64,000 nucleotides of DNA from Delftia tsuruhatensis NBRC 16741 (GCF_001571325.1 NZ_BCTO01000023.1:62001-126000); one strand, 5' to 3'. Counted from the first letter of the stretch, positions 51,911 through 63,118 are shown. Numbers and translations are program-made. The notes: generated from the letters alone by a model not told the origin.

Positions 51911-52312
51911 ATGGATTCAATGGCCGGCAAGCTGCCGGACGACAGCGCGGCAGCCAGCCCCTGGTGGGTGGTTTGCCTGTGTGCGCAATGGTGCGGCGTT
52001 TGCAACCAGTACCGGAGCGCGTTTGCGGAGCTGGCCACCCAGTTCCCGCAGATGCACTTCGTCTGGCTTGATGTCGAGGACCGCGAGGATGTGGCCGGGG
52101 ACCTGGACATCGAAACCTTTCCCTCTGTGCTGATCGCTGACGGCGAGCGCGCGCGCTTTCTGGGGCCGGTGCTGCCCCAGCCGGGCGTTGTGGCGCGCAT
52201 GCTGCAGTCATTGGCCCAGGACCCTGGCGCGGCCCCGGCCGACCCCGCCGAAGCGCAGGCCCTTTTGCGGCGGCTTCAGTCGGCGCAGGCGCTTGAGCGC
52301 GTGGGCGCCTGA
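51911..52312 (+). CDS. Thioredoxin-fold protein with WCGVC motif
   Basis: A 133-residue cytoplasmic thioredoxin-like protein. The redox motif is WCGVC (Cys28, Cys31), preceded by two further Cys at 22 and 24, and the cis-Pro region is IETFPSVLIADG. No signal peptide. It follows the tri-haem cytochrome gene by 10 bp with GAGAGG before ATG 51911, so it shares its transcript. A role in cytochrome maturation would need export, which the sequence does not show; cytoplasmic reduction is more likely. Confidence 0.82.
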   Translation: MDSMAGKLPDDSAAASPWWVVCLCAQWCGVCNQYRSAFAELATQFPQMHFVWLDVEDREDVAGDLDIETFPSVLIADGERARFLGPVLPQPGVVARMLQSLAQDPGAAPADPAEAQALLRRLQSAQALERVGA

Positions 52313-52393
52313 GCATCCCGCGGAGGGGTGTCCGCCCTGGCCTGGGCTGCCTTGCGCAGTGCCTGCCAGCGCCTGTTTTTGTACGGCGCGAAC

Positions 52394-52422
52394 TTGGCCT
52401 GGAGGGCGTTTGCGGATACAAT
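52394..52422 (+). promoter_or_regulatory. Promoter of the rimP-nusA-infB operon
   Basis: TTGGCC (52394-52399), 17-base spacer, TACAAT (52417-52422, one mismatch to TATAAT). Transcription would start around 52429, just before the early terminator at 52442. Confidence 0.6.
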
Positions 52423-52441
52423 GGCATATTCACGACCAAAC

Positions 52442-52468
52442 GGGCGGGTACCAACCGCCCTTTTTTTT
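52442..52468 (+). terminator. Early terminator/attenuator in the rimP leader
   Basis: GGGCGG-GTACCAA-CCGCCC followed by eight T. It lies only about 15-35 bases after the predicted transcription start and 120 bp before the rimP start codon, so most transcripts would end here unless antitermination occurs. NusA, encoded in this operon, is itself a termination factor. Confidence 0.8.
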
Positions 52469-52590
52469 GGGCGATCTTCGGGCGACCTTAGGGATTGCCA
52501 TGGGGCTCGGCGCTGTTGGGACATGGCTGCTGCCAAGGTTCCAGGGGCGTTCCGGGTCTTTTGTGTTTGCAGGATTGAATTTAATTACAC

Positions 52591-53169
52591 GTGGCACTAC
52601 AGCAAATCGTTGAACAAACCGTGACAGGTCTGGGCTATGACCTGGTGGAAATAGAACGCTCGGCAGGCGGGCTGTTGCGCGTCACAATTGATTTGCCTTG
52701 GCAGCCCCCGGTGGAGGGCGAGCCGGTGGTGCCGGAGCAGTTCGTGACAGTCGAGGACTGCGAGAAGATCACGCGCCAGCTGCAGTTCGCGCTGGAGGTC
52801 GATGGCACGGATTACACGCGCCTCGAGGTCTCCTCCCCGGGCATCGACCGCCCCCTGCGGCATGAGCAGGACTTCATCCGCTTTGTCGGGGAAGTCATCG
52901 ACCTGACCCTCAAGGAGCCCATCGGCGCCGCCGCTGAAGGGCAGGTCAGCGCCAATCGCAAGAAATTCCGCGGCACGCTGGAGCGTGCCGAAGGTGGTGG
53001 CTGGCAGATCGTCTGGAGCGACGAGCCACCCGTCAAGCCTGGCCAGAGGGTCAGCAAGAAGCGTGTTCCCGCGCCCCTGCAGGCGCTGGGTTTCACGCTG
53101 GAGGAGCTGCGCGAGGCGCGTCTGGCTCCCCTTGTGGATTTCAAGGGGCGTTCTGCCAAGCCGGTCTGA
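52591..53169 (+). CDS. rimP: Ribosome maturation factor RimP
   Basis: A 192-residue protein for 30S subunit maturation. The family opening VEQTVTGLGYDLVEIERSAGGLLRVTID and the mid-protein LEVSSPGIDRPLRHEQDFIRFVGEVIDL are diagnostic. It starts with GTG at 52591; the nearest AGGA is 16 bases away, a weak signal. It has a slightly long C-terminal region (VKPGQRVSKKRVPAPLQALG), common in Comamonadaceae. First gene of the rimP-nusA-infB-rbfA-truB operon. Confidence 0.95.
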   Translation: MALQQIVEQTVTGLGYDLVEIERSAGGLLRVTIDLPWQPPVEGEPVVPEQFVTVEDCEKITRQLQFALEVDGTDYTRLEVSSPGIDRPLRHEQDFIRFVGEVIDLTLKEPIGAAAEGQVSANRKKFRGTLERAEGGGWQIVWSDEPPVKPGQRVSKKRVPAPLQALGFTLEELREARLAPLVDFKGRSAKPV

Positions 53170-53255
53170 TCGGAGCGGGCAGGGTACGTCGAATCATTGG
53201 GGCAGAAGGGCATTGCCATCCCCTTTCTGCGTGATTGAAATAGGAGAGTCGTCGC

Positions 53256-54743
53256 ATGAATCGCGAATTGTTGATGTTGGTAGAAGCCATTTCGCGCGAA
53301 AAGAACGTGGAGCGCGATTTGGTGTTCGGTGCAGTGGAATCGGCCCTGGCCCAAGCCACGAAGAAGCTGTACCAAGGTGAAGTGGACATCCGCGTGGCCA
53401 TCGATCGCGACAGCGGTAACTACGACACCTTCCGCCGCTGGCTGGTGGTGCCCGATGATGCGGGCCTGCAAAACCCCGATGCCGAAGAAATGCTGATGGA
53501 CGCACAGGACCGCGTCCCCGGCATCTCCGAAGGCGAGTACATCGAGGAAGAGATCGAGTCGGTGCCCATCGGCCGCATCGGTGCGATGGCGGCCAAGCAG
53601 GTCATCCTGCAAAAGATCCGCGATGCCGAGCGCGAAATGCTGCTCAACGAGTTCCTGTCGCGCGGTGACCGGATCTTCACGGGCACGGTCAAGCGCATGG
53701 ACAAGGGCGACATCATCGTCGAGGCCGGCCGTGTCGAAGGACGCCTGCGCCGCAGCGAAATGATCCCCAAGGAAAACCTGCGCAACGGCGACCGCGTGCG
53801 GGCCATGATCATGGAAGTGGACGCCACGCTGCGCGGCGCGCCCATCATCCTGTCGCGTTCGGCGCCGGAGTTCATGGTCGAGCTGTTCCGCAACGAAGTG
53901 CCCGAGATCGAGCAGGGCCTGCTGGAGATCAAGAGCTGCGCTCGCGATGCCGGCAGCCGCGCCAAGATCGCCGTGCTCAGCCATGACAAGCGTGTCGATC
54001 CCATCGGCACCTGTGTCGGCGTGCGGGGCACCCGCGTCAACGCCGTCACCAATGAATTGGCTGGCGAGCGCGTGGACATCGTGCTGTGGTCCGAGGACCC
54101 CGCACAGTTCGTGATCGGTGCGCTGGCTCCGGCCAATGTGTCGTCCATCGTTGTGGACGAGGAAAAGCACGCCATGGACGTGGTGGTTGACGAGGAAAAC
54201 CTCGCCATCGCCATCGGCCGTGGCGGCCAGAACGTTCGCCTGGCTTCCGAGCTTACCGGCTGGAAGATCAACATCATGGACGCGGCTGAGTCTGCGCAAA
54301 AGCAGGCGGACGAGTCTGCCGTTGCGCGCCAGCTGTTCATGGAAAAGCTCGATGTGGACGAGGAAATCGCCAACATCCTCATCGAGGAAGGTTTCGAGAC
54401 CCTGGAAGAAGTGGCCTACGTGCCGCTGCAGGAAATGCTCGAAATCGAGGCGTTCGACGAAGAGACGGTGAACGAGCTGCGCACCCGTGCGAAGGATGCC
54501 CTGCTGACGCAGGAAATCGCGCACGAGGAAAACGTGGGCAAGGTGTCGCAGGATCTGCTGACGCTCGAGGGAATGACTCCGGAGATCGTGGACAAGCTGG
54601 CCGAGGCCAATGTGCACACTCGCGACGATCTGGCCGATCTGGCCATCGATGAGTTGACCGAGCTGACCGGGCAGACCGAGGAAGAAGCGAAGGCTTTGAT
54701 CATGAAGGCGCGTGAGCACTGGTTCACCGAAGGGCAAGAGTAA
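53256..54743 (+). CDS. nusA: Transcription termination/antitermination factor NusA
   Basis: A 495-residue protein, the size of long proteobacterial NusA. The N-terminal RNA-polymerase-binding domain is followed by S1 ([16 protein letters not shown]), KH1/KH2 ([46 protein letters not shown]) and two C-terminal acidic repeats (about 350-495, [40 protein letters not shown]). AGGAGAG precedes the ATG. It controls pausing, termination and antitermination and may regulate its own operon. Confidence 0.97.
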   Translation: MNRELLMLVEAISREKNVERDLVFGAVESALAQATKKLYQGEVDIRVAIDRDSGNYDTFRRWLVVPDDAGLQNPDAEEMLMDAQDRVPGISEGEYIEEEIESVPIGRIGAMAAKQVILQKIRDAEREMLLNEFLSRGDRIFTGTVKRMDKGDIIVEAGRVEGRLRRSEMIPKENLRNGDRVRAMIMEVDATLRGAPIILSRSAPEFMVELFRNEVPEIEQGLLEIKSCARDAGSRAKIAVLSHDKRVDPIGTCVGVRGTRVNAVTNELAGERVDIVLWSEDPAQFVIGALAPANVSSIVVDEEKHAMDVVVDEENLAIAIGRGGQNVRLASELTGWKINIMDAAESAQKQADESAVARQLFMEKLDVDEEIANILIEEGFETLEEVAYVPLQEMLEIEAFDEETVNELRTRAKDALLTQEIAHEENVGKVSQDLLTLEGMTPEIVDKLAEANVHTRDDLADLAIDELTELTGQTEEEAKALIMKAREHWFTEGQE

Positions 54744-54766
54744 GGTCAGGGAGGTTCAGAGCATTT

Positions 54767-57622
54767 ATGTCCAGTAATACGGTTGCCGAGTTTGCAAAAG
54801 AGCTCAACAAGACCCCTGACACGTTGCTGCAGCAGCTCAAGGCTGCAGGCGTCGCCAAGGACAACGCATCGGATGCGTTGACCGACGGCGACAAGCAGCA
54901 ACTGCTCAGCCATCTGCAGGCCAGCCACGGAAGTGGCGCCAAGAAGATCACGCTGACCAAACGGTCCACCAGCGAGATCAAGCAGGCCGATTCGTCGGGC
55001 CGCGCCCGCACCATCCAGGTGGAAGTGCGCAAGAAGCGCACCTTCGTCAAGCGCGACGAGGCCGCCGAAGGCGCCTCCGACCCCGCTGCCGTTGCGGCTG
55101 CCCAGGAGCAGCGCGCGGCGTCGGAGCGCGAATCTCAGGAATTGGTGCGCCGCGAAGGGGAAGCACGTCGCCAGGCCGAAATGATCGGCCGGGAGGAGGA
55201 AGAATTGGCACAGCAACGCCGTGAGCGCGAAGAGCGCGAGCTAGTCCAACAGCGCGAGCGCGAAGCCGAAGAGCGCGCAGCCGCCTATGCGGCTGCCGAA
55301 GCCGCAAAGATTGTCGAGGCCAACCGCGCTAAGCAGGAAGCCTCGCGCGAGCAGGCTGCCGGCCAGATAGCGCGCGCCGAAGCCCAGCTCGCGGCACGCG
55401 CCAAGGCCGAGGAAGAGTCCAAGGCCCGTGCGGCCGAGGAAGCCGAACGCGCCAAGGATCTGGAAGACCGCCGCCGCAAGGCGCTGGCCGAAGCCGAAGC
55501 CATTCGCGCCATGATGGCCGCGCCCAAGAAGGTGCTCGTGGCCAAGAAGCCCGAAGAGCCCAAGCCCGTGGCAAAGCCTGCAGCGCCTGCTGCCGCCGAT
55601 GCCAAGAAGACCACGCTGCACAAGCCCGCTGGCACGACCGCCGGCGGAGCCGGTGCGCGAGCGCCTGCCGGCGCCGGCAAGGAAGTCAAGTCCGCCAAGC
55701 TCTCCTCGAGCTGGGCCGGCGATGGCAAGAAGAAGGAAATCAAGACCCGTGGCGACAGCTCCGGTGGCGTGGGCGGCCGTTCCAACTGGCGCGGCGGCCC
55801 GCGTGGCGGCCGTCGTGGCAATGACCGCAATGACGGACAGCACCAGAGCGCGGCAACGGAATTCCGCGCCATCGAAGTGCACGTGCCCGAGACCATCACC
55901 GTGGCCGAGCTGGCGCACAAGATGTCGGTCAAGGCATCCGAGCTGATCAAGGTGCTGATGAAGATGGGCCAGATGGTCACCATCAACCAGCCCCTGGATC
56001 AGGACACCGCCATGATCGTGGTCGAGGAAATGGGCCACACCGCCAAGGTCGCTGCGCTGGACGATCCCGAAGCCTTCACGGCCGAGGAAGTGTCCCAGCA
56101 GGAAGCTGCCCAGGAGTCGCGCGCCCCCGTGGTCACCGTCATGGGCCACGTGGACCACGGCAAGACCTCGCTGCTGGACTACATCCGCCGCACCAAGGTT
56201 GCGTCGGGTGAAGCCGGCGGCATCACCCAGCACATCGGTGCCTACCATGTGACGACGCCCCGCGGCATCGTCACCTTCCTGGACACCCCGGGCCACGAGG
56301 CCTTCACGGCCATGCGTGCCCGTGGTGCACAGGCCACCGACATCGTCATCCTGGTGTGCGCTGCCGACGACGGCGTGATGCCCCAGACCAAGGAAGCCAT
56401 CAAGCACGCGAAGGCGGCGGGTGTGCCCATCGTGGTTGCCATCACCAAGGCCGACAAGCCCGATGCCAACCTCGACCGCGTCAAGCAAGGCCTGGTGGCC
56501 GAGCAGGTGGTGCCTGAAGAGTACGGCGGCGAGTCCCCGTTCATTGCCGTGTCGTCCAAGACCGGCCAGGGCATCGACGAGCTGCTGGAACAGGTCCTGC
56601 TGCAGGCGGAAGTGCTGGAGCTGACCGCTCCCGTGGAAGCCGCTGCCAAGGGTCTGGTCATCGAAGCGCAGCTGGACAAGGGCCGCGGCCCCGTGGCCAC
56701 GGTGCTGGTGCAGTCCGGCACGCTGAAGGTGGGCGACGTGGTGCTGGCAGGCCAGACCTACGGCCGCGTGCGCGCCATGCTGGACGAAGACGGCAAGCAG
56801 ACCAAGTCCGCTGGCCCCTCCATCCCGGTGGAAATCCAGGGTCTGTCCGACGTGCCCCAGGCCGGCGACGACTTCATGGTGCTGCAGGACGAGCGCCGCG
56901 CCCGCGAAATCGCGACCTACCGCGCCGGCAAGTTCCGCAACACCAAGCTGGCTCGCCAGCAGGCTGCCAAGCTCGAGAACATGTTCGCCGAAATGGGTGC
57001 GGGCGAGGTCCAGACCCTGCCCATCATCGTCAAGGCCGACATGCAGGGCTCGCAGGAAGCACTGGGCGCATCGCTGCTCAAGCTCTCCACCGAAGAGATC
57101 CGCGTGCAGCTGGTCTACTCGGGCGTGGGCGGCATCAGCGAGTCCGACGTGAACCTGGCGCTGGCCTCCAAGGCCATCATCATCGGCTTCAACGTCCGGG
57201 CCGATGCCCAGGCGCGCAAGACGGCCGAGAGCAACGATGTGGACCTGCGCTACTACAACATCATCTACGACGCCGTCGAAGAGGTGAAGGCAGCGATGTC
57301 CGGCATGCTGGCTCCCGAGCGCAAGGAAGAGATCATCGGCATGGCCGAGATCCGTACCGTGTTCGTGGCGTCGAAGATCGGCACCGTGGCCGGCTCGTAC
57401 ATCACGCAAGGCCAGGTTACGCGCAATGCGCATTTCCGCCTGCTGCGCGAGAACGTGGTCATCTACACGGGCGAGATCGAATCGCTCAAGCGCCTGAAGG
57501 ACGACGTCAAGGAAGTCAAGGAAGGCTTCGAGTGCGGTATCAAGCTCAAGAACTACAACGACATTCGCGAAGGCGACGTGCTCGAAGTGTTCGAGATCAA
57601 GGAAATCGCGCGCTCGCTGTAA
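54767..57622 (+). CDS. infB: Translation initiation factor IF-2
   Basis: A 951-residue GTPase, long for IF-2. The N-terminal IF2_N domain ([28 protein letters not shown]) is followed by a highly charged Ala/Glu/Arg coiled-coil-like region (about 100-260) and a Lys/Pro/Gly linker to about 370. A second IF2_N-like segment leads to the G domain with GHVDHGKTS (460-468), DTPGHEAF and TKADKPDA, then domains II-IV to the C-terminus. It places initiator tRNA on the 30S subunit. 23 bp after nusA. Confidence 0.97.
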   Translation: MSSNTVAEFAKELNKTPDTLLQQLKAAGVAKDNASDALTDGDKQQLLSHLQASHGSGAKKITLTKRSTSEIKQADSSGRARTIQVEVRKKRTFVKRDEAAEGASDPAAVAAAQEQRAASERESQELVRREGEARRQAEMIGREEEELAQQRREREERELVQQREREAEERAAAYAAAEAAKIVEANRAKQEASREQAAGQIARAEAQLAARAKAEEESKARAAEEAERAKDLEDRRRKALAEAEAIRAMMAAPKKVLVAKKPEEPKPVAKPAAPAAADAKKTTLHKPAGTTAGGAGARAPAGAGKEVKSAKLSSSWAGDGKKKEIKTRGDSSGGVGGRSNWRGGPRGGRRGNDRNDGQHQSAATEFRAIEVHVPETITVAELAHKMSVKASELIKVLMKMGQMVTINQPLDQDTAMIVVEEMGHTAKVAALDDPEAFTAEEVSQQEAAQESRAPVVTVMGHVDHGKTSLLDYIRRTKVASGEAGGITQHIGAYHVTTPRGIVTFLDTPGHEAFTAMRARGAQATDIVILVCAADDGVMPQTKEAIKHAKAAGVPIVVAITKADKPDANLDRVKQGLVAEQVVPEEYGGESPFIAVSSKTGQGIDELLEQVLLQAEVLELTAPVEAAAKGLVIEAQLDKGRGPVATVLVQSGTLKVGDVVLAGQTYGRVRAMLDEDGKQTKSAGPSIPVEIQGLSDVPQAGDDFMVLQDERRAREIATYRAGKFRNTKLARQQAAKLENMFAEMGAGEVQTLPIIVKADMQGSQEALGASLLKLSTEEIRVQLVYSGVGGISESDVNLALASKAIIIGFNVRADAQARKTAESNDVDLRYYNIIYDAVEEVKAAMSGMLAPERKEEIIGMAEIRTVFVASKIGTVAGSYITQGQVTRNAHFRLLRENVVIYTGEIESLKRLKDDVKEVKEGFECGIKLKNYNDIREGDVLEVFEIKEIARSL

Positions 57623-57628
57623 TTCGAC

Positions 57629-58000
57629 ATGGCAACACGCAAGTCCGCTGCGCCGAACCGCAGCTTCAAAGTCTCCGACCAGATCCAGCGGGATCTGGCG
57701 GAGCTGATCGCACGCGAGTTGAAGGACCCGCGCGTGGGCATGGTGACGCTGCAAAGCGTGGAGGTGACTCCGGACTATGCCCACGCCAAGGTCTACTTCA
57801 GCCTGCTGATCGGCGATCCGCAGGAGACGCAGGACGCCCTGAACCAGGCCGCAGGCTTCCTGCGCAACGGCCTGTTCAAGCGCCTGCACATCCATACCGT
57901 GCCCACGCTGCACTTCATCTACGACCGCACCACCGAGCGTGCGGCCGACATGAACGCCTTGATCGCCAAGGCCGTCTCCTCGCGCGGGAAGGAAGAGTAG
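57629..58000 (+). CDS. rbfA: 30S ribosome-binding factor A
   Basis: A 123-residue KH-fold protein. [48 protein letters not shown] and [29 protein letters not shown] are typical of RbfA, which assists 16S rRNA 5'-end maturation and cold adaptation. It begins 6 bp after infB in the same operon. Confidence 0.96.
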   Translation: MATRKSAAPNRSFKVSDQIQRDLAELIARELKDPRVGMVTLQSVEVTPDYAHAKVYFSLLIGDPQETQDALNQAAGFLRNGLFKRLHIHTVPTLHFIYDRTTERAADMNALIAKAVSSRGKEE

Positions 58001-58004
58001 CCCC

Positions 58005-58970
58005 ATGAACGCGCCACGCACAAGGGTGCAGCGGCGCCCTGTGCATGGGGTGTTGCTGCTCGACAAACCGCTGGAGCTGTCCAGCAACGACGCCTTGCAG
58101 AAGGTCAAGTGGTTGCTGCGCGCCGAAAAGGCCGGACACACCGGCACGCTGGACCCGTTGGCCACCGGCGTGCTGCCGCTGTGCTTCGGTGCGGCGACCA
58201 AGTTCAGCCAATTGCAGCTCGAAGCTGCCAAGACCTACGAGGCGATTGCGCGCCTGGGTCAGACCACGACCACGGCCGATGCCGAGGGCGAGGTGCTGCG
58301 CGAGCGCGCCATCGATCCCGCCGCCCTCACGGCCGAGCGGCTTGCCGCCGTGCAGGCGCAGTTCACGGGCCCCATCCGCCAGGTGCCGCCCATGTACAGC
58401 GCGCTCAAGAAGGACGGCAAGGCTCTTTATGAATATGCGCGTGCCGGCATCGAAGTCGAGCGTCCGGCGCGCGAAGTGACAATCCACGCACTGGAGCTTT
58501 CGCTGACGCAAGACAGCCAAGGCCAGCCGGCGATCCGGATGCTGGTGACCTGCAGCAAGGGCACCTATATCCGCACGCTGGCGGAGGACGTGGGAGAGGC
58601 CCTGGGCTGCGGCGCGCACCTGCGCGCGCTGCGCCGTATCGACACCGGCGGGCTGGGTGTCGAGCGCTGTATCTCGCTGGAGGCGCTGGCCGCCATGGGC
58701 GAGGACGAGCGTCTGCAGCAGTTGCAGCCTGTCGATGCCTTGCTGGCCAGCCACACGGCTGTCACGCTGGGCGAGCAAGATGCGGCCCGTTTTCTCACGG
58801 GCCTGCCCCGCAAGGGCGCTTGGGCCGATGCCGAGGCGGTGGCTGTGTATGGCGAAAACCCCCAGGCTCTGCTGGGGGTGGGGCGCGTGGTGCGTGGGGA
58901 ACTCATCCCCGCCCGCCTGCTCAGTTCACTGGAAATTCAACAGATTTTGGAAGACACGCCGCGCCCATGA
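58005..58970 (+). CDS. truB: tRNA pseudouridine-55 synthase
   Basis: A 321-residue pseudouridine synthase. [25 protein letters not shown] and the catalytic Asp50 in [17 protein letters not shown] are the TruB hallmarks, with YEAIARLG and [29 protein letters not shown] later. It modifies U55 in the T loop of tRNAs. It starts 4 bp after rbfA. Confidence 0.97.
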   Translation: MNAPRTRVQRRPVHGVLLLDKPLELSSNDALQKVKWLLRAEKAGHTGTLDPLATGVLPLCFGAATKFSQLQLEAAKTYEAIARLGQTTTTADAEGEVLRERAIDPAALTAERLAAVQAQFTGPIRQVPPMYSALKKDGKALYEYARAGIEVERPAREVTIHALELSLTQDSQGQPAIRMLVTCSKGTYIRTLAEDVGEALGCGAHLRALRRIDTGGLGVERCISLEALAAMGEDERLQQLQPVDALLASHTAVTLGEQDAARFLTGLPRKGAWADAEAVAVYGENPQALLGVGRVVRGELIPARLLSSLEIQQILEDTPRP

Positions 58971-58993
58971 CGCAGCGGCAATGGGAAAACACT

Positions 58994-60823
58994 ATGAGCA
59001 AACAAATCCGCAATATCGCGATCATCGCCCACGTGGACCACGGCAAAACCACCATGGTGGACCAGCTGCTGCGCCAATCCGGAACCTTCGCCGAACACGA
59101 GAAAGTCGTGGACACGGTGATGGACAACAACGCCATCGAACGCGAGCGTGGCATCACCATCCTGGCCAAGAACTGCGCCGTGAGCTGGAACGACACGCAC
59201 ATCAACATCCTCGACACACCCGGCCACGCGGACTTCGGCGGTGAAGTGGAGCGTGCCCTGTCCATGGTCGACGGCGTGGTGCTGCTGATCGACGCGCAGG
59301 AAGGCCCCATGCCCCAGACGCGCTTCGTGACCAAGAAGGCGCTGGCCCTGGGCCTGAAGCCCATCCTCGTGGTCAACAAGGTGGACAAGCCCGGCGCGCG
59401 TCCCGACTACGTGGTCAACGCCGCGTTCGACCTGTTCGACAAGCTGGGTGCCACCGACGAGCAGCTGGACTTCCCCGTGGTGTACGCCTCGGGCATCAAC
59501 GGCTGGACCTCGCTGGAAGAAGGCGCTCCGGGCGAGCAGTGGGGCCCCGACATGTCGGCCCTGTTCGACACCATCCTGAAGCACGTGCCTTCGGTCAAGG
59601 GCGATCCCGCCGCTCCGCTGCAAATGCAGATCTCGGCGCTGGACTACTCCACCTTCGTGGGCCGCATCGGCGTGGGCCGCATCACCTCCGGCACGCTCAA
59701 GCCTTCGACCGACGTGCTGGTCATGGAAGGTCCTGACGGCAAGAGCTACAAGGGCCGCATCAACCAGGTTCTGAAGTTCCAGGGCATCGACCGCGTGCAG
59801 GTGACCGAAGCCGGCCCCAGCGACATCGTGCTGGTCAACGGTATCGCCGACCTGGGCATGGGCGTCACGCTGACCGACCCGCTGAACCCCCGGCCGCTGC
59901 CGATGCTCAAGATCGACGAGCCCACGCTGACCATGAACTTCTGCGTCAACACCTCGCCGCTGGCGGGCCGTGAAGGCAAGTTCGTGACCAGCCGCCAGAT
60001 CTGGGACCGCCTGCAAAAGGAACTGCGTTCCAACGTGGCCCTGCGTGTCAAGGAAACCGACGAAGACGGCATCTTCGAAGTGTCGGGCCGCGGCGAACTG
60101 CACCTGACCATCCTGCTGGAAGAAATGCGCCGTGAAGGCTACGAGCTGGCCGTGTCCAAGCCCCGCGTGGTCTACCGCGACGTGGACGGCGTGCGCCACG
60201 AGCCCATCGAGCTGGTGACGGCCGACATCGAGGAAGGCCACCAGGGTGGCGTGATGCAGGCCCTGGGCGAGCGCAAGGGCGAGCTGGTCAACATGGAACC
60301 CGATGGCCGCGGCCGCGTGCGCCTGGAATACCGCATTCCTGCGCGTGGCCTGATCGGCTTCACCAACGAATTCCTGAACCTGACCCGTGGTTCCGGCCTG
60401 ATCTCCAACATCTTCGACAGCTACGAGCCGCACAAGGGCGAAATCGGCGGCCGCAAGAACGGTGTGCTGATCTCCATGGACGAAGGCGAAATCTTCACCT
60501 ACGCCCTGGGCAAGCTGGACGACCGTGGCCGCATGTTCGTCAAGGCCAACGATCCCGTGTACGAAGGCATGATCATCGGCATCCACAGCCGTGACAACGA
60601 CCTGGTGGTCAACGCCACGCGTACCAAGCAGCTGACCAACTTCCGCGTGTCCGGCAAGGAAGATGCCATCAAGATCACGCCCCCGATCGACCTGTCGCTG
60701 GAATACGCGGTGGAATTCATCGAGGACGACGAGCTGGTGGAAATCACCCCCAAGAGCATCCGCGTGCGCAAGCGCCACCTGTCCGAGAACGAGCGCAAGC
60801 GCGCTTCGCGCGCAGGCGCATAA
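58994..60823 (+). CDS. typA: Ribosome-associated GTPase BipA/TypA
   Basis: A 609-residue translational GTPase. [26 protein letters not shown] (7-32) is G1, [12 protein letters not shown]2, [15 protein letters not shown]3 and [13 protein letters not shown]4. The C-terminal domain includes VIYRDVDG-type and [32 protein letters not shown]-type segments. It binds ribosomes during stress and aids 50S assembly. GGGA precedes ATG 58994, 23 bp after truB, so it may share that transcript or have its own promoter. Ends in the Arg-Ala tail of many beta-proteobacterial TypA. Confidence 0.97.
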   Translation: MSKQIRNIAIIAHVDHGKTTMVDQLLRQSGTFAEHEKVVDTVMDNNAIERERGITILAKNCAVSWNDTHINILDTPGHADFGGEVERALSMVDGVVLLIDAQEGPMPQTRFVTKKALALGLKPILVVNKVDKPGARPDYVVNAAFDLFDKLGATDEQLDFPVVYASGINGWTSLEEGAPGEQWGPDMSALFDTILKHVPSVKGDPAAPLQMQISALDYSTFVGRIGVGRITSGTLKPSTDVLVMEGPDGKSYKGRINQVLKFQGIDRVQVTEAGPSDIVLVNGIADLGMGVTLTDPLNPRPLPMLKIDEPTLTMNFCVNTSPLAGREGKFVTSRQIWDRLQKELRSNVALRVKETDEDGIFEVSGRGELHLTILLEEMRREGYELAVSKPRVVYRDVDGVRHEPIELVTADIEEGHQGGVMQALGERKGELVNMEPDGRGRVRLEYRIPARGLIGFTNEFLNLTRGSGLISNIFDSYEPHKGEIGGRKNGVLISMDEGEIFTYALGKLDDRGRMFVKANDPVYEGMIIGIHSRDNDLVVNATRTKQLTNFRVSGKEDAIKITPPIDLSLEYAVEFIEDDELVEITPKSIRVRKRHLSENERKRASRAGA

Positions 60824-60878
60824 GCGCCATGGCGCCGAGGGCGCGCGCAAGCCAGCCGGCTTCGCCGCCCTGATTGTC

Positions 60879-60900
60879 AAAGGCCGCATCCGCGGCCTTT
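60879..60900. terminator. Intrinsic terminator between typA and LysR genes
   Basis: AAAGGCCGC / GCGGCCTTT with an ATCC loop, followed on the + strand by GTCTTTT. It ends the translation operon. Confidence 0.8.
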
Positions 60901-60946
60901 GTCTTTTCTGCGGCGGCTTCTGCCACGCCGTCCGCCAGGCCGTCCG

Positions 60947-61837
60947 TCAGGCGTTCAGCCGCAGCAGCAACTCGCGCAGGCGCTGGCCGGCCGCTGCGCT
61001 CTGGTGCGGGTTGAGCGCCAGGGCCAGGCCGATGGAGGGCAGGGTCCCGGCGTCTTGCAGCGTGCGGAACACCACGCCCGGCGTGCTGCCCTTGGCCACG
61101 ACGGCCGGCACCAGGGCCACGCCCAGGCCCGCGCCCACCAGGCTGACCAGGGTCTGGGCCTGCACCGCATGCTGCTTGACCTGGGGCATGAAGCCCGCGT
61201 TCTGGCAGGCCAGTACCACCAGCGCATGCAGGCCGGGCACTTCGCTGGGACGGTAGTTGATGAAGGGCTGGTCGGCCAGATCCCGCAGCCGCAAGGCGGG
61301 CCGCTGCAGCAGCGGGTTGCCTTCGGGCAGCACGGCCACCAGTTCGTCCTTTTCCACGGGCGTGATGGACAGCTCGGTGGCCTGCGTCACCGGGTAGCGC
61401 AGCAGGCCGGCATCGAAATCGCCGCTGGCCACCTGCGCGCAGATCTCGCGCGTGGTCGATTCGGTCAGCACCAGGTCGATCAGCGGATATTCGCTGCGAA
61501 AGGCCTGCACCAGCCGTGGAATCAGCGAGAACGTGGCCGAGCCTATGAAGCCTATGTGCAGCCGGCCGCGCTCGCCGCTGGCCGTGGCCTGCGAGACCTC
61601 CTGCACCTGGCGCGCATGGTGCAGTGCCAGCTCGGCACTTTCCAGGGCCGCCCGGCCTGCCTCGGTCAGCTCCGTGCCCCGGCGGTCGCGCTGGAACAGC
61701 TGCACGCCCAGGCTGTCTTCGAGCCGGCGGATGGATTGGGACAGTGGCGGCTGCGACATGTGCAGCTGCTCGGCCGCCTGCCGGTAGTTGAGCGTGCGGG
61801 CCAGGGTGACGAAGTGACGCAGTTGGCGCAGGTCCAT
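60947..61837 (-). CDS. LysR-family regulator of the CoA-transferase cluster
   Basis: A 296-residue regulator. DLRQLRHFVTLARTLNYRQAAEQLHMSQPPLSQSIRRLEDSLGVQLFQRD is a classic LysR DNA-binding domain of the CatR/BenM-like branch (MDLRQLRHFV...QPPLS). It is divergent from the CoA-transferase gene 83 bp away and is its likely regulator. The effector is probably a carboxylic acid, as for its targets, but this is inference. Confidence 0.9.
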   Translation of the reverse strand: MDLRQLRHFVTLARTLNYRQAAEQLHMSQPPLSQSIRRLEDSLGVQLFQRDRRGTELTEAGRAALESAELALHHARQVQEVSQATASGERGRLHIGFIGSATFSLIPRLVQAFRSEYPLIDLVLTESTTREICAQVASGDFDAGLLRYPVTQATELSITPVEKDELVAVLPEGNPLLQRPALRLRDLADQPFINYRPSEVPGLHALVVLACQNAGFMPQVKQHAVQAQTLVSLVGAGLGVALVPAVVAKGSTPGVVFRTLQDAGTLPSIGLALALNPHQSAAAGQRLRELLLRLNA

Positions 61838-61856
61838 TGATATCCACCGTGTATCA
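61838..61856. promoter_or_regulatory. LysR-type binding palindrome
   Basis: TGATA-N9-TATCA, containing T-N11-A, directly upstream of the LysR start codon and 65 bp before the divergent CoA-transferase gene. Expected site for the neighbouring LysR protein. Confidence 0.55.
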
Positions 61857-61920
61857 GCGATGCTGAATTAAGTCTTAGACGCAACTTCAAAGATATCAAA
61901 TACTGGCTCCCTGAAGCAAC

Positions 61921-63117
61921 ATGGAGACCACAGTGCAGGCTGCGTTGACAGGGATTCGGGTGCTGGATCTGTCCAGCGTGGTGTTCGGGCCGCTGGCCAG
62001 CCAGGTGCTGGCCGACTATGGCGCCGAAGTCATCAAGATCGAGCCGCCGGCCGGCGACTCCACGCGCCATACCGGCCCGGCCGTGGAGCCCGGCATGGCA
62101 GCCATGTTCATGGGCACCAACCGCAGCAAAAAGAGCGTGGTGCTGGACCTCAAGCGGGAAGAGTCGCGCCAGGCCCTGCATGCGCTGCTGGCCACGGCCG
62201 ATGTGTTCATGCACAGCATGCGCCCGCAAAAGCTGGCCCCGCTGGGCCTGGACCCCGCAACGCTGCGCGAGCGCTATCCGCGCCTGGTCTATGCAGGCCT
62301 GCATGGCTTTGGCGAAGACGGCCCCTATGCAGGCATGCCCGCCTATGACGACGTCATCCAGGGCATGAGCGGCCTGGCCGACCTGATGGAGCGCCAGACG
62401 GGCGAGGCGCGCTACCTGCCCACCATTGCGGCCGACAAGACCTGCGCCCTGGTGGCCGCGCATGCCGTGCTGGCGGCGCTGTTCCAGCGCGAGCGCAGCG
62501 GCCACGGCTGCTTTGTGGAAGTGCCCATGTACGAGACCATGGTGGGCTTCAACCTGGTCGAGCATTTCTACGGCATGCACTTCAGCCCCGCGCTCAGCGG
62601 CGCTGGCTACCCGCGCGTGATGGCGCCCTGGCGCAAGCCCTACCGAACGCTGGACGGCCACGTCTGCATGATGCCGTACACCGATGCGCACTGGCAGCGC
62701 TTCTTCGCCGCCGTGGGCCAGCCGCAGCTGGCCCTGGATGCGCGCTTTGCCAGCCAGGCCAGCCGCACGGCCCACATTGCCGAGCTGCTGGAGACCGCTG
62801 GCGAGTATGTGGCCCTGCACGGCACCCAGTACTGGCTGGACACCTGCCAGCGCCTGGAGATTCCCGCCGCCCCGGTGGCGCGCATGGATGAGCTTCCCGC
62901 CGATCCGCATCTGCAGGCCACGAAGTTCTTCGTGCCGCTGCACGACCCCGCCATGGGCACCGTGCACCTGCCTCGCTCCTCCGTGCGCATGGATGGCCGG
63001 CAGGCCCCCATGGGCATGCCTCCGCGCCTGGGCGAGCACACGGCGGCGCTGCTGGCCCAGGCGGGCTGGAGCGCCGAGCGCATCGCCGGCCTGCAGATCA
63101 CGCAACAGGAGACATGA
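61921..63117 (+). CDS. CaiB/BaiF family CoA-transferase
   Basis: A 398-residue family-III CoA-transferase. GIRVLDLSSVVFGPLASQVLADYGAEVIKIEPP (11-43), NRSKKSVVLDLKRE and the catalytic Asp143 in YDDVIQGMSGLADL are visible. The substrate is unknown, but the following MaoC-type hydratase and Bug protein suggest uptake and activation of an organic acid, then hydration of its enoyl-CoA. Divergent from a LysR regulator. Confidence 0.92.
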   Translation: METTVQAALTGIRVLDLSSVVFGPLASQVLADYGAEVIKIEPPAGDSTRHTGPAVEPGMAAMFMGTNRSKKSVVLDLKREESRQALHALLATADVFMHSMRPQKLAPLGLDPATLRERYPRLVYAGLHGFGEDGPYAGMPAYDDVIQGMSGLADLMERQTGEARYLPTIAADKTCALVAAHAVLAALFQRERSGHGCFVEVPMYETMVGFNLVEHFYGMHFSPALSGAGYPRVMAPWRKPYRTLDGHVCMMPYTDAHWQRFFAAVGQPQLALDARFASQASRTAHIAELLETAGEYVALHGTQYWLDTCQRLEIPAAPVARMDELPADPHLQATKFFVPLHDPAMGTVHLPRSSVRMDGRQAPMGMPPRLGEHTAALLAQAGWSAERIAGLQITQQET

Positions 63118-63118
63118 G

